Source: Paramacrobiotus metropolitanus
Taxonomy: Eukaryota; Tardigrada; Eutardigrada; Parachela; Macrobiotidae
Reading direction: 5' to 3'
Assembly: GCF_019649055.1 (NCBI RefSeq)
Contig: NW_026570231.1
Span: forward strand, 1,426,001 to 1,490,000
DNA length: 64,000 bases
Shown: one piece after another, positions 8,486 to 18,948 of the stretch
How the letters are laid out: every line of letters begins with the position of its first letter
How positions within the stretch are numbered: position 1 is the first letter of the stretch
The notes under the pieces: generated by a model
Database searches by the model: none
Told to the model about the DNA's origin: nothing
The model's input: the letters and a program-made list of their open reading frames with translations, nothing else
Position numbers and translations under genes: made by a program

Positions 8486-11044
8486 ATGCATCGTACACCG
8501 TTAGCTAAAGTGAAGCATTTTGCCGCCGAGGCCGTGCGATCAGCCGGGCGGATAATCCGTAATCAGTCCGACAGTGACGATAGCGATGCGAACCGACCCA
8601 GTGAGGAAGTAACTAATCCTCCAGGGAAATTAACGCGAAATAAAATCAAAAATACCGGGGTATCATTTTTTCACCAGGAATTACCGATGGTGACAAAACG
8701 AGTAAAAGAGCGACAGCCTCTGGCAGATTTACCGGCGCCGGACGAAACAGAAGTAGAACCGACCGACCAGATAAATCTGGACGAGAATATTTTCGAAATT
8801 CCTGAAATGTTACCGGCTAATGTGGAAAAATCCGACAGTAATGTTGAATCGATCGGATCAACGTTATCATCGGTTTCAATCATCGATGATACTGAGAACG
8901 AAAAGGAAATCGACACGTCAGATGACGATGAACCGCAGACAGTGGTGCCTAGATTTCAGAAGGCACATAGCAGTCCGAATCTAATCGATAAGGCATTGGG
9001 CCGTGATTTAACGCCCGTGAGTCTGATAACGTCGATCGGAGAAAAAGTTGCAATAATCGGCGCTGCTAAAGCGAGTGGTACCATTGTTCAACTACAAGTT
9101 GACAATACCGACTTATTGAATCGTTTGAAGAAAGCTGAGTCCGGTTTAACCCGTCGCGATCGGGTTATTTCGGATGTAAAGAAGGAGAGAGATGAAGCGA
9201 GAAAAGAAAGAGAAGAGCTAAAAAAGGAACGCGAAGAGTTAAAGAAAGAAAAGGATAATTTACAAGAACAATTGCGTGTAGCGAAGGGCAGCCATCAAAA
9301 AGCATATGATGCCGCTTTAGGGCTGCGTGATAAAGTTATCGAACGCGATGAAGCGATCGATCGATTAAAAGCAGAATTGTTAGAGGCCGATAAATCAGTT
9401 CGTAAATCGCAGGAGCAATATCTCCAAGCGTTTCAGGAAACCGGTCGATTATCGACAGAATCAAACGATCGTCTAAAAACGATCAAGGAACTCGAAGCGT
9501 TCATCGAAAGCAGCCGATCGCAGTATAATGCGTTAGCTAATAAGTATAATGACTTATTAGCGAAATACCAGCAATTAATAAGCGCTGCTAATGAGAGTCA
9601 GGGCGAATATGAAGAGAGACCGGCTAGTCGAGTGCGGACTGGGAACACCGAAACCCAGCAATCCCGCATGGATTCAGCATCTAGCACAGAAAACCGTAAG
9701 GAACGAATAACTTTAACCGAAGCAGAGTTAATCCGCAAGGTTCTGCAAGAGGAACTGCGGAATAATAGTAAGCGGGCTAGTCGGACTAATAGTCCTATTA
9801 GGAAAACCGACCTTGCCGATGCGATGAGACAGCCCGTTCCGCGGCCGTCTTATAACGGAAGCAAGGAAGACGTCGATAGCTTTCTGATCAAATTCGAACA
9901 GGCAGCGAAAGAGAATCGCTGGAATAGCGATACTCGTAAAATCACCGAATTGGCATATTGTCTGAAGGACGAAGCCATTATCTGGTATAATGGTCTAATC
10001 GCCTCGAATAATAAGCCGAATACATACCGGGAATGGCGCGAACAGTTGATCGCGCGGTTCGGGGATACCCGACGCACCGTTAATGCGCTAGCCGAACTAA
10101 CTAGCCGCACTTATCGCCCAGGGCAGGAAACACTGGAAACCTATTTCCAGTCGATGATGACTCTTCGCGATCGTGCTGGTTTTACCGGTTCTCCGGAACA
10201 AGTCGTCACTCTTTTGCTGAAGGGTGTGCGAACACACGAAAAGTTGCACGACAAGCTCGAGGTAATGGATCCTCGCACACCGGAGAAATTTCTCGAAATT
10301 ATTCGACATTTATCGTCGAGTAATCCCGCTAAATATGTTATCCCTGTGGGGAATAAGAAGCGACAGCAAGATGCTGATTCTGCAACCGTTCGAACGATGC
10401 AGGCACAACCGAAACCGATAAGTTACGCAGCAGCGGCAGCTAGTCCGCCGCGCCCAAGTAATAGTGGGAATAACGCTGCAAATAGGCGACCGTACCGACC
10501 GGTTAATAACAGCAATGTTAGGCCGGCTAATAACGCTAATAATAATAGCAATGTAAGACCAGCCGGTAATACTAATAACAGTAATGCTAATAATACCGGC
10601 AATCAACAATCGAACCGCTCCCAGTTGTGGGCCGAAAATTCTGGACGAATTCCAGAAAATACCGATAAGGCCCCGCGACTGGAAAAGGAAATGCGAAATG
10701 GTCGGGTAGTGGAATACTGCCAACAGTGCGATGTCTGCGGACACTACTATGAGGCATGTCAGTTTAAAGACGTGCCGCGAGCCGAAAATCCTATTTATTT
10801 ATCGTACCACGATCCGCTGACTGGGAATCGCCGATATGCTCGGGATTTCTACCAGGGTCGTGGCAGTCGAACCGGTAGTGGAGCGAGCACGCCTAACGGT
10901 GGCCGCTCTCGTAATAATTCACAGTCTCGTGGTCGTCCAGCTGGCCAACAGTATGGGTCATCGCCGACGCCACGTTCACCGCCGCCGCAGAAAAGTACTT
11001 TTGCTGCGCCCACCGATAGCCAGGAAAACGACAACGGGGAGTAG
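8486..11044 (+). CDS. gag: Gag polyprotein of the giant element
   Basis: 852 codons from the first ATG (8486); the frame is open without ATG back past 8360. Order: a charged N-terminus; a long coiled coil (about 9110-9590, with repeated KKERE blocks); a retrotransposon Gag capsid-type domain (about 9840-10320, with FLIKFEQAAKENRW and AIIWYNGL); an Asn-rich linker (10450-10620); a CCHC zinc knuckle (10718-10759, C-x2-C-x4-H-x4-C); and a Gly/Ser/Arg-rich tail. Gag forms the particle and packages RNA. The frame is uninterrupted. Pol lies in the -1 frame and overlaps at 11020-11044. Confidence 0.85.
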   Translation: MHRTPLAKVKHFAAEAVRSAGRIIRNQSDSDDSDANRPSEEVTNPPGKLTRNKIKNTGVSFFHQELPMVTKRVKERQPLADLPAPDETEVEPTDQINLDENIFEIPEMLPANVEKSDSNVESIGSTLSSVSIIDDTENEKEIDTSDDDEPQTVVPRFQKAHSSPNLIDKALGRDLTPVSLITSIGEKVAIIGAAKASGTIVQLQVDNTDLLNRLKKAESGLTRRDRVISDVKKERDEARKEREELKKEREELKKEKDNLQEQLRVAKGSHQKAYDAALGLRDKVIERDEAIDRLKAELLEADKSVRKSQEQYLQAFQETGRLSTESNDRLKTIKELEAFIESSRSQYNALANKYNDLLAKYQQLISAANESQGEYEERPASRVRTGNTETQQSRMDSASSTENRKERITLTEAELIRKVLQEELRNNSKRASRTNSPIRKTDLADAMRQPVPRPSYNGSKEDVDSFLIKFEQAAKENRWNSDTRKITELAYCLKDEAIIWYNGLIASNNKPNTYREWREQLIARFGDTRRTVNALAELTSRTYRPGQETLETYFQSMMTLRDRAGFTGSPEQVVTLLLKGVRTHEKLHDKLEVMDPRTPEKFLEIIRHLSSSNPAKYVIPVGNKKRQQDADSATVRTMQAQPKPISYAAAAASPPRPSNSGNNAANRRPYRPVNNSNVRPANNANNNSNVRPAGNTNNSNANNTGNQQSNRSQLWAENSGRIPENTDKAPRLEKEMRNGRVVEYCQQCDVCGHYYEACQFKDVPRAENPIYLSYHDPLTGNRRYARDFYQGRGSRTGSGASTPNGGRSRNNSQSRGRPAGQQYGSSPTPRSPPPQKSTFAAPTDSQENDNGE

Positions 11045-14000
11045 ATTCCGGCGACACTCCCCTGTTGCCTGGTGAACCGCCGGATACTACTGAATCTATC
11101 CGAATTAGTGGTATCCGAATCACCGAGCTAATTGAACCGATTAATTCCGAATTAAGCGATATAAATATAAATCATACTACCGTCGATTCTATTAATGAAC
11201 CTAAACGTGCCGCGCCGTTAATCCTAATGGGTCGCGTCCAAGGATACACGACGCACATAATGATTGATACCGGAGCCGAAACGTCGCTAATTTCCAATGA
11301 ATTCGTCGACGAGCTAAAATTAGAGAAAATACCGTTAATTAAACCGTTAAATATTAAGGGAATCGGCGGTACGCGCGGATTCCCGGTGACACATTATTGT
11401 GTTGCCGCGATACAAGTACAAAATCGAATCGTCGACCATGCTTTTTATATTAGGCCAACTGTCGATGATATTAAAGTACTATTAGGCCAAGATTTTTTGG
11501 CAAATACCGCTTACACTGTACGCAAAAATGAGCTGCAGTGGATTCGCACGATTAATACCGCTATTATAGTAAATTCAAGTACAGAAGAAATATCGAAACC
11601 GAGTACTAGTAACGAAATTGTTCCGATACCCGTGGCATCGGAACCCACTATTAATGCTGCTATAATTCCTAATAAATCAACCGCTAATACCGAAATTGTT
11701 CCGACACCCGTGGCAAAAGCCACGTTTGGTGTAATATGGCAGGAATATCGGGTTTTTGTATTCGAAGTACAAGAACTAACCGAATTGTTTCATAAGTCTC
11801 GACAGGATATTCTTTTCCTGACAGACGATAGCACGCCGATAGAAGGCGTTAGTCGAGAGGAAGCCGACCAGATGATCGCTAAAATCGAATCAGTCTTTGT
11901 AGACGAATATCAGTTGTTGTTAGAAAAACAACAACGATTAAAGGATGCGTTTATTAAGGCCAAATTCTTTATACCGTATGTATTGCGTTCTGAGCTAGAA
12001 GATTTGATTAGATTAAAACCGGAACAAATTGCTAAATTACCGTATCGATTGAAAGAAAAGTACAAACCGGATAATGTCCCGCCGGAGACGGAGGGCATTA
12101 CTAAAGCTAACCGTGAACCGAAAGCTAAATTGTGTGAGACAGCCGCCGTCATAGAATTTAAAAAAGATGAACCGCCAACGAGATGTGGACTGCAATTTAT
12201 ATCGAACGTTGAACAGGAGAATTTCGTATGTAATAATACGAATATCGATTTTCACAAGCCGGATAGTGTAACTAAAAGCGATAAAATACCAGGCACTAAT
12301 GACTTGCGAATAAATCAATCAAAATTTGATGCATCAAAGCTAATTATTGTAAATGTAGAACCGGTACAAAGTACTGACTCTACGCCGATTATGAGGGAAA
12401 CAGATAGGTCTGATCAACCGACTGCTCCCGCCGCTAATGATAAGACTTGGGATAAGACTTGGGAGTCAATTAAAAAAGGACAATTTATCGGATACCTTGA
12501 ACCGTATGAGGAAATCGAAAACGATGAAATCTGTATCAATACAGTCTCTTTTGCGGAACGAACTCCTGAGGAACAACAGGAGATTAAAGATGCTGTTGAT
12601 ACGTTGAAAATTAATACGAAATTAACAACCGAATAAATAAATAAAATCAAGACAGTATTCCTTGATTATCCGGATTTATTTGCGACTAAACGTCGACCGT
12701 TTGGTGACGTTACAATCCTTAAACACCATATCGATACTGGTGACACCTTACCGATAAAAAGCAAACCGCACCGTACCTCTTGGAGAGGACGGGAAATTAT
12801 CGAAGAGCATGTACAAGAAATGCTCGAAAAGGGAATAATTCATTCGTTCCAACAGTAATTGGTGTTTCCCAGTTGTGTTAGCTACTAAGAAGAATCCTGA
12901 TGGAACTATCGGAACTCGTTTCTGCGTTAATTACATCAAACTTAATGATGTAACTAAGAAAAATAATTATCCGTTACCGTCTCCAGATGAGTTACTTCAA
13001 TCGGTTGCCGACAATGAGTTTTATGTAGGCGTCGATTGCAATGCCGGCTTCTAGCAGATACAAATGGCAGAAGACTCGATCGAAAAAACTGCATTTATTA
13101 CGCAGGACGGACTTTTTGAATTTTTACGCATGCCGTTTGGTGTGCGTAATGGACCGGCTACGTTCCAGGAGACAATGAATAAGGCTCTCTCTGGCGTACG
13201 AAACGAAAATATTTTCGCATATCTTGATGATATTATCGTAGCAGCGAAAGATTTTGACGATTTAATTCGCAAAATCAGATTGATGTGCGAATGTCTTGTC
13301 AAGGTTGGTTTTACTTTGAAACCGAGTAAATGCCATGTAGGTGAGACTGAGCTTCACTTCCTTGGCCATATCGTTTCCAAAGCAGGAATAAAAACCGATC
13401 CGGAGAAAATCTCCGCAATTTCCCAGTATCCGAAACCGCAAACTGAAAAAGATCTTAGATCTTTTCTCGGTTTATGCAATTATTATCGAAAATTCGTAAA
13501 AGATTTTGCGAGCCGAACCCGTGCTATGTACGGGTTATTAAAAGGGGAAATCGATGTTAAAAATAATTGGAAAACCGATCACGATGCCGAATTTAGCGAT
13601 TTAAAGGAAGCATTGATAAATGCTCCAGTACTTGTGAAATTCGATCCCAGTAAACCGACTGTCATCGAGTGCAATGCCAGTACAATCGGAATAGGTGCCA
13701 TCTTGCATCAAGATGGTCATGCTATAATTTACGCTAGTAAATTATTAACCGACGCCGAGCGCAAGTATCCCATTACGGAACTTGAATGCATGGCAGTTAT
13801 ATTGGCGTGCCGTAAATTTCGGTATTTTATCGAATACTCGCACTTCTTCGTGCAAACCGACCATCAAGCGCTGACAAATTTGTTGCGCTCTGTTTCGCGA
13901 AAGGAAGGCCTAAATGGGCGTCTTACACGTTGGGCACTCCAGTTGAGTAGTCATAAAATGACTATTCTGTATCGACCAGGAAAACAGTGCGATAATGCCG

Positions 14001-15667
14001 ATGCTCTTAGTCGCCACCCTGTCGGTCCGCCGATCGAAACGGCCGATGATGACGACTGGAATGATATGAAAGATCGAAAATTTAGTACTCCGACCATCAG
14101 AGTAATTACAATAACCGATCCCGCCGACCATGAGGAAGGCGAAGATAATTTTCGGTATTATCGAGTCGAACAGGAAAAGGATCCTGTTATCGAGAAGCGT
14201 ATCCATGCTTTAGAAGGCAGGGCGAAAAGTACGCATTTAATTAAACGCGATCCGAATTTTGAACTCTGGAACGGAGTTCTTTATCGATTAACCGAAAAAG
14301 ATGGCCGCCTAGACCGTCGCTATGTAGTACCGAAACATATGCGTGTTGATATCATGCACGCTATGCACGATACACCGGCGAGTGGTCATTTCGGACCGCA
14401 GAAAACTTACAAGGCGATAGCGTTGCGATATTACTGGGACGGCATGGTCGCCCAGATCGACAAGTATGTAAGAAATTGCTACTTGTGTCAACATCGTAAA
14501 ACCGAACGTAAGGCACCACCGGGAAAATTACAACAGATTAAAATTGGTGCACCGTGGTACCGTATGCAAGTGGATCTTAAAGGACCGTTACCGATTACAC
14601 CGAGAAGCAATACTTATATCGCTGTGGCTATTGACGAATTGACGAAGTTCGTCGTTGCGAAAGCAGTACCGAACGCGAAAAAGGAAACTGTAGCGAACTT
14701 CCTAATCCAGGAAGTGTTTTTGCCATATGGCACACCGCATATTCTTAACACCGATCGTGGAACGCATTTCCATAATAAATTATTAGAAGCGATAAATTAT
14801 CGGTTTAAAATACAGCATCATGTTGGTGCTGCTTACCATCCAGTGGGAAGAGGACTAGTCGAACGCCAAATGCAGACAATTGCCGATTCATTGGCAATGT
14901 ACGCTGCAGATGGGCGAGAAAAAAATTGGGACACCGTATTACCGTATGTAATCGCAGGAAAAAATCGTGTTGAAAATAAGACGACGCATATGTCGCCTTA
15001 TTATATGTTGTATGGCCGCGAGCAGGTTATCCCTGCCGATGTAGCAACGAAAACTAATTTACCGACCGATCATCCATCGATCGCCGAATATATGGCTGAA
15101 TTACGCCATAATTTAAGCCGAGCGCAGGAAATGGCAGAAAGTTATTTAAATGAGGGATTTCTTAAAAGCGCTGAGCGATTTAATCGAAAACGTAGTGATG
15201 ATGACTACCAAATCGGAGAATTAGTCCTTTTAAAAAAGGAGAAGAAAAAGGGCGAGACCGAATCGTTCAGAGAAAAGTTTGGTGGTAGATGGGAAGTTAC
15301 CGGTTTCCCATACACAAATGCGGTAGAAATCGAAAATAAAGATAAACCGGGTGAAACTCGTATCGTAAATTGCGAACGTCTAAAACGTTTTAATGTAACC
15401 GAAGAAGACCGTAAAAATATTGTATGTAAAATACCGAAAACGTCTGAAAATGGTCTAAATGTAGACGCTGAACCATTTGTACCAGGTGAAACCGTAGCGA
15501 AGTCTAGCGATAATACTAAAAGTAATATTGACATCGAAGACGATGATGATCAGTGGGAACCAGAGAGTGTAGTTGCCGTTGATGATAATCGTAAGAATAA
15601 ACCGAAAAAGCCGATAAAATTAAAATTTCATGTACGCCGCAGTAAGGACGGATATGTACATGTATAA
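11020..15667 (+). pseudogene. pol: Pol polyprotein (protease, RT, RNase H, integrase), broken
   Basis: Aspartic protease motif DTGA at 11265-11276, then a long linker, RT with the YLDD box at 13220-13231, RNase H, an HHCC zinc finger and an integrase with D (14573), D (14753) and E (14861) spaced D-x35-E. Breaks seen: an in-frame TAA at 12634-12636 between protease linker and RT; a one-base frameshift around 12846-12862 in the RT fingers; and a TAG at 13052-13054 close to the first RT catalytic aspartate. In RNase H the first catalytic aspartate codon is AAT (13673-13675), giving Asn. The integrase frame is intact to the stop at 15665-15667. Replication of this copy would need help in trans. 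Confidence 0.88.
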
Positions 15668-16047
15668 TAATTTTGTTTAAATCGAATCGCTCTGAGATAG
15701 AGTTCCCCTTATCGTAGTGGTTCGTACCTCTCGTATTAATTGTAGAAATTAATACCGAACCATTCCCCAACTATTTTTGAGGTTCGTACCTCCCCGACTC
15801 TAGCGTATTCCCCGAATAATACCGTATTTTTCACAATAATTGTGAGAACTAAAACCGAAATAAATTCCCCTACTGTAGAGGTCTATACCTCTCGCCGAAC
15901 AGTTTACTTATCGCTTAAATCGTTGTAAAAATAGAGAAATCGCTATCGAGCTGATACTATCGATTAATTGCTAAATTAATTTTCGAATTAATTTTAGTAG
16001 TTAACACACCGAACTCACCGGCTTACCTTGTTGTTATAGGTACCGAA
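15668..16047 (+). promoter_or_regulatory. Structured repeat modules before accessory ORF C
   Basis: Three modules of the form TTCCCC, about ten bases, then GGTTCGTACCT or a variant: 15703-15729, 15763-15792 and 15865-15892. The cores fold as GAGGT-TCGT-ACCTC and AGAGGT-CTAT-ACCTCT. The first is followed by a perfect 9-bp stem, GTATTAATT/AATTAATAC (15733-15755), enclosed by GGTTCG/CGAACC. The same motif recurs before ORF E (18711-18799). It may be an internal promoter, a splice or translation signal, or an RNA export element. Confidence 0.45.
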
Positions 16048-17631
16048 ATGGACAGACAGCAGTCAAATCGTCGATCGAATTCAGGTAATAATACACCGAA
16101 CGCTCAGAGATTGAGTATAATTCTGACCGACATTCAAACTGGGGAAGAACCGCCTCAGATTGAAACTATACGAGTATCGCGTGCAGTGCAAACTGATGAT
16201 GTTTTCATAACCGACTACGACCAGTACCAAGCATTGGTAAGGCGTATGCAAGAAGACGATGGTGGGAATTTTCCACCAGAAGAATCGCCAGAAAATTTAT
16301 GTAATATTTCAGCTAATAATCAACCGGCACAAAATGTTGCAATAATTCAACCGACTGTACGCACGGTGGAAACACCGGCGCTAGCTTCAATTTTACCGAT
16401 TAATTTGGGTGTTTCGCGTAGCGAACCGCCATCTATTCAACCGGTACGAGATGTACAAGTTGAGTCGGCACAAAATGTGCAAAATGCAGCCGCAATAGTA
16501 CAACCGACTGCTGGGTCTTCACAGGAAGCCCGGAGTGAACCACCGTCGGGACACGGAGTAATTCGTTTGAGTTATCCCGTGCCACACGAAATACAATTAA
16601 CCGAAGCACCGGTGATAACACCGTTGCCGATTACAGTACCAGGAGCACCACAAATGCATATGGCTACTGTAAACTATAATAATGAGCGTCATACTTTTAT
16701 TTTGGGACCGGAAAGAGTAGGAGTGAATACTTCGGTTCCTTCTCAACCGAACGTACAGCCGAGGATGATTTCAATATTAAATCGGCCTGTACTACCGACA
16801 CCAGTGCCGCAGGTGCAACCGCGCATGGTGGTTGCCCCACCGAATACGACGGTGAGACTTCGACCAGCGAACGAAAATCCACCGTCGCAACATCGTTTTA
16901 TAATCTCACCAACCGATCAGCAGCAACATCCCGTTAGCCGAATGGTTAGACCAGGTGTTGTTAAAATTAGTCAGCCGACTCGGTTGCCAGGAATTATGGC
17001 ACCGACTCCTCCGTTATCGCAGAGTGGCACAGTGCCAACTGCGCAGTCAGATCGTGTACCGAAAAAGTCTGATGATGGACAACCATCACCACCGAAAATA
17101 CCGCGACTGTCTACAGAGACAGTTGAAAACAGTATAACCGAGCCTGCTCTACGCAAATCTGAGCGTAGACAGCGATTGCGTGAAGAACAGGAAGATCTAC
17201 AGCGAAAGATCTGCCAAGTGCGAGATCAGTTAAATCGTAGCTATTTTGACGATAGCGATGATGAAAATGAACCGGGTAAATTGCGAATCGACGAACAAAA
17301 TGTCGAAATAGCGGAAATAGACCGATCAATGCAGGATCAGACGGGAGGAAATGCCGAACTTCCGACTCGATCTGCTTCACCTGAAATACCGGAACATATT
17401 CCTGTAATTAAAGCGGAAAGTAAAAAGTCATCGCCGAAAGATTCGGATGATTCATCGCCAGTACTTGTCACTGTTTCACCGCCCGAACCGTCTGCAGTAG
17501 AAGATGATTTATCTTTAATGCTGGACGCAGCGTTTGAATTTTTCCGTCAATTAAAAAACAGGGAGAGAGCAGCTGCGTTTAATTATCTGTATCAGAATTA
17601 TCGAACGCATATAAATCGACAGGCTGATTGA
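16048..17631 (+). CDS. Accessory ORF C of the giant element: Pro/Gln-rich protein
   Basis: 527 codons from a clear ATG. Mostly low complexity, rich in Pro, Gln, Val and Ser, with short repeats (AQNV...IVQPT; SEPPS). A basic, glutamate-rich helix (KSERRQRLREEQEDLQRK) lies near residue 370 and an acidic stretch follows. The C-terminal 60 residues look helical (LSLMLDAAFEFFRQLKNRER). There is no signal peptide or membrane segment, so it is not an obvious envelope protein. The stop is a lone TGA at 17629-17631; the same frame then stays open through ORF D, so C and D may be one protein of about 855 codons. No known family recognised. Confidence 0.65.
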   Translation: MDRQQSNRRSNSGNNTPNAQRLSIILTDIQTGEEPPQIETIRVSRAVQTDDVFITDYDQYQALVRRMQEDDGGNFPPEESPENLCNISANNQPAQNVAIIQPTVRTVETPALASILPINLGVSRSEPPSIQPVRDVQVESAQNVQNAAAIVQPTAGSSQEARSEPPSGHGVIRLSYPVPHEIQLTEAPVITPLPITVPGAPQMHMATVNYNNERHTFILGPERVGVNTSVPSQPNVQPRMISILNRPVLPTPVPQVQPRMVVAPPNTTVRLRPANENPPSQHRFIISPTDQQQHPVSRMVRPGVVKISQPTRLPGIMAPTPPLSQSGTVPTAQSDRVPKKSDDGQPSPPKIPRLSTETVENSITEPALRKSERRQRLREEQEDLQRKICQVRDQLNRSYFDDSDDENEPGKLRIDEQNVEIAEIDRSMQDQTGGNAELPTRSASPEIPEHIPVIKAESKKSSPKDSDDSSPVLVTVSPPEPSAVEDDLSLMLDAAFEFFRQLKNRERAAAFNYLYQNYRTHINRQAD

Positions 17632-17676
17632 GAACAATTTCGATTAGCTATTCAAGGTGCAGTTAATCGGGGCGAG

Positions 17677-18615
17677 ATGCTCGAAGTGTATATTAATTGG
17701 TCACCGACAATAATGTACTCACCGACATATCTCCGGCAGACGTGGTACCAATTAATGGTAATTAGTACACCGGAGATTTTCCGAGAAGCCTTTACTATCG
17801 CCGTACGTGATATCCATAATCGACAGGGATCTACCGTGGCAGAGATTGCCAATTATATTACTTTAACTATGCCGATGAATCTGGTCGCTCCCGCACAGCA
17901 GTTTCCTATGATTTTGGAGGCTATTCATGAGCTAGTGCGTCGGGAGGTCTTGATCGAAAATACCGGTCTCAATGTGCCGCGTTATGCACTTGTAGACAGT
18001 AATCGCACGCGAATGAGTTCTATTACTGGAATTTCAGTTAAAGAACTAGGATTTCCGTCACCGGACCGTCAGCGTAAGAACGTAAAGATCGTTCAACCAC
18101 CGCCACCGCCTCCAGAACCGACTTCTAGCGTTCTGGTTGAAGCTATTAGTCAGATTGTGCGATCCCGTCAAGAACCGACTCAGGGACGAATAATGGATCG
18201 TCTCAGACATCGTTATAATCCTGAGGCAGTAGCAATTGCTCTCAATCGCGAGTATGAAAATAGCCGTTTGTTACGCCGATATAATGCCAACCGATTGGCT
18301 GAATATCATACAATTTCACCAAATATTTCGTTTTTAAGTAACTATCCACTGTTTGATGCGAGACAGTGGCAAGAAGTTATACTGCGTACAATTAGGGAGA
18401 TCGCTGATCCAAATGGATCTACAATTGATGAAATAATTCAGTATATTCGCACGATCCGTCCCGATATGGGAAATCGTGTCGATCATTATGTGGAATTAGC
18501 TGCGTCTGAACTCGTGTTGGATCCGGTTATTATTTCTCATAATGATCCACAGCGAGGTATCACTTGGCGAGTTAATGAAACCTTAGGTCAAGCAGGCTCA
18601 TCATCGCGCCGTTGA
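17677..18615 (+). CDS. Accessory ORF D: repeated winged-helix-like domains
   Basis: 312 codons. Three segments share a pattern of helix, glycine-serine turn, helix: about residues 35-100 (FREAFTIAVRDI, then GSTVAEIANYI), 150-205 (VEAISQIVRSR...GRIMDRL) and 228-290 (VILRTIREIADPNGSTIDEI). The G-S-T-[VI]-x-E-I turn and spacing resemble linker-histone (H15) winged helices; that is my inference from pattern, not a search result. A run of six prolines (residues 140-150) separates the first two. It is in the same frame as ORF C with no stop between them other than the TGA at 17629, so it may be the C-terminal half of one protein. Confidence 0.6.
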   Translation: MLEVYINWSPTIMYSPTYLRQTWYQLMVISTPEIFREAFTIAVRDIHNRQGSTVAEIANYITLTMPMNLVAPAQQFPMILEAIHELVRREVLIENTGLNVPRYALVDSNRTRMSSITGISVKELGFPSPDRQRKNVKIVQPPPPPPEPTSSVLVEAISQIVRSRQEPTQGRIMDRLRHRYNPEAVAIALNREYENSRLLRRYNANRLAEYHTISPNISFLSNYPLFDARQWQEVILRTIREIADPNGSTIDEIIQYIRTIRPDMGNRVDHYVELAASELVLDPVIISHNDPQRGITWRVNETLGQAGSSSRR

Positions 18616-18948
18616 ATGATTTAAAATTATCGAATAATCGACTACTGTAGTACTAATACAGTAGATACTGTACCGATAAGTTGTAGCTACCGTAATAAAT
18701 TAAACCGAAAATCCCCACGAACTTGTGGTCCGTATCTCCGTATAAATTGTTAAACTCATTAACAATCGGAGATTCCCCGTAAAATCGTGGTCCGTACCTT
18801 TCGTACAGATCGTGTGCCGAATTCTTATCGTCTAACAACGTATCGAACACATCGACTAAAATTACCGTGTAAATTATGGTTTAAATAATTTATAGAAATA
18901 TCGAGTAATTAATCGAAGATTAATTCGAATAATCTTCTTGTAGACCGA
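18616..18948 (+). promoter_or_regulatory. Structured repeat modules before accessory ORF E
   Basis: Two further TCCCC...GGTCCGTAYCT modules (18712-18737 and 18773-18799). The first is followed by a strong hairpin: ATTGTTAA/TTAACAAT with loop ACTCA (18746-18766), enclosed by CTCCG/CGGAG (18736-18771). It matches the layout before ORF C at 15703-15892, although the stem sequences differ. Confidence 0.45.
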
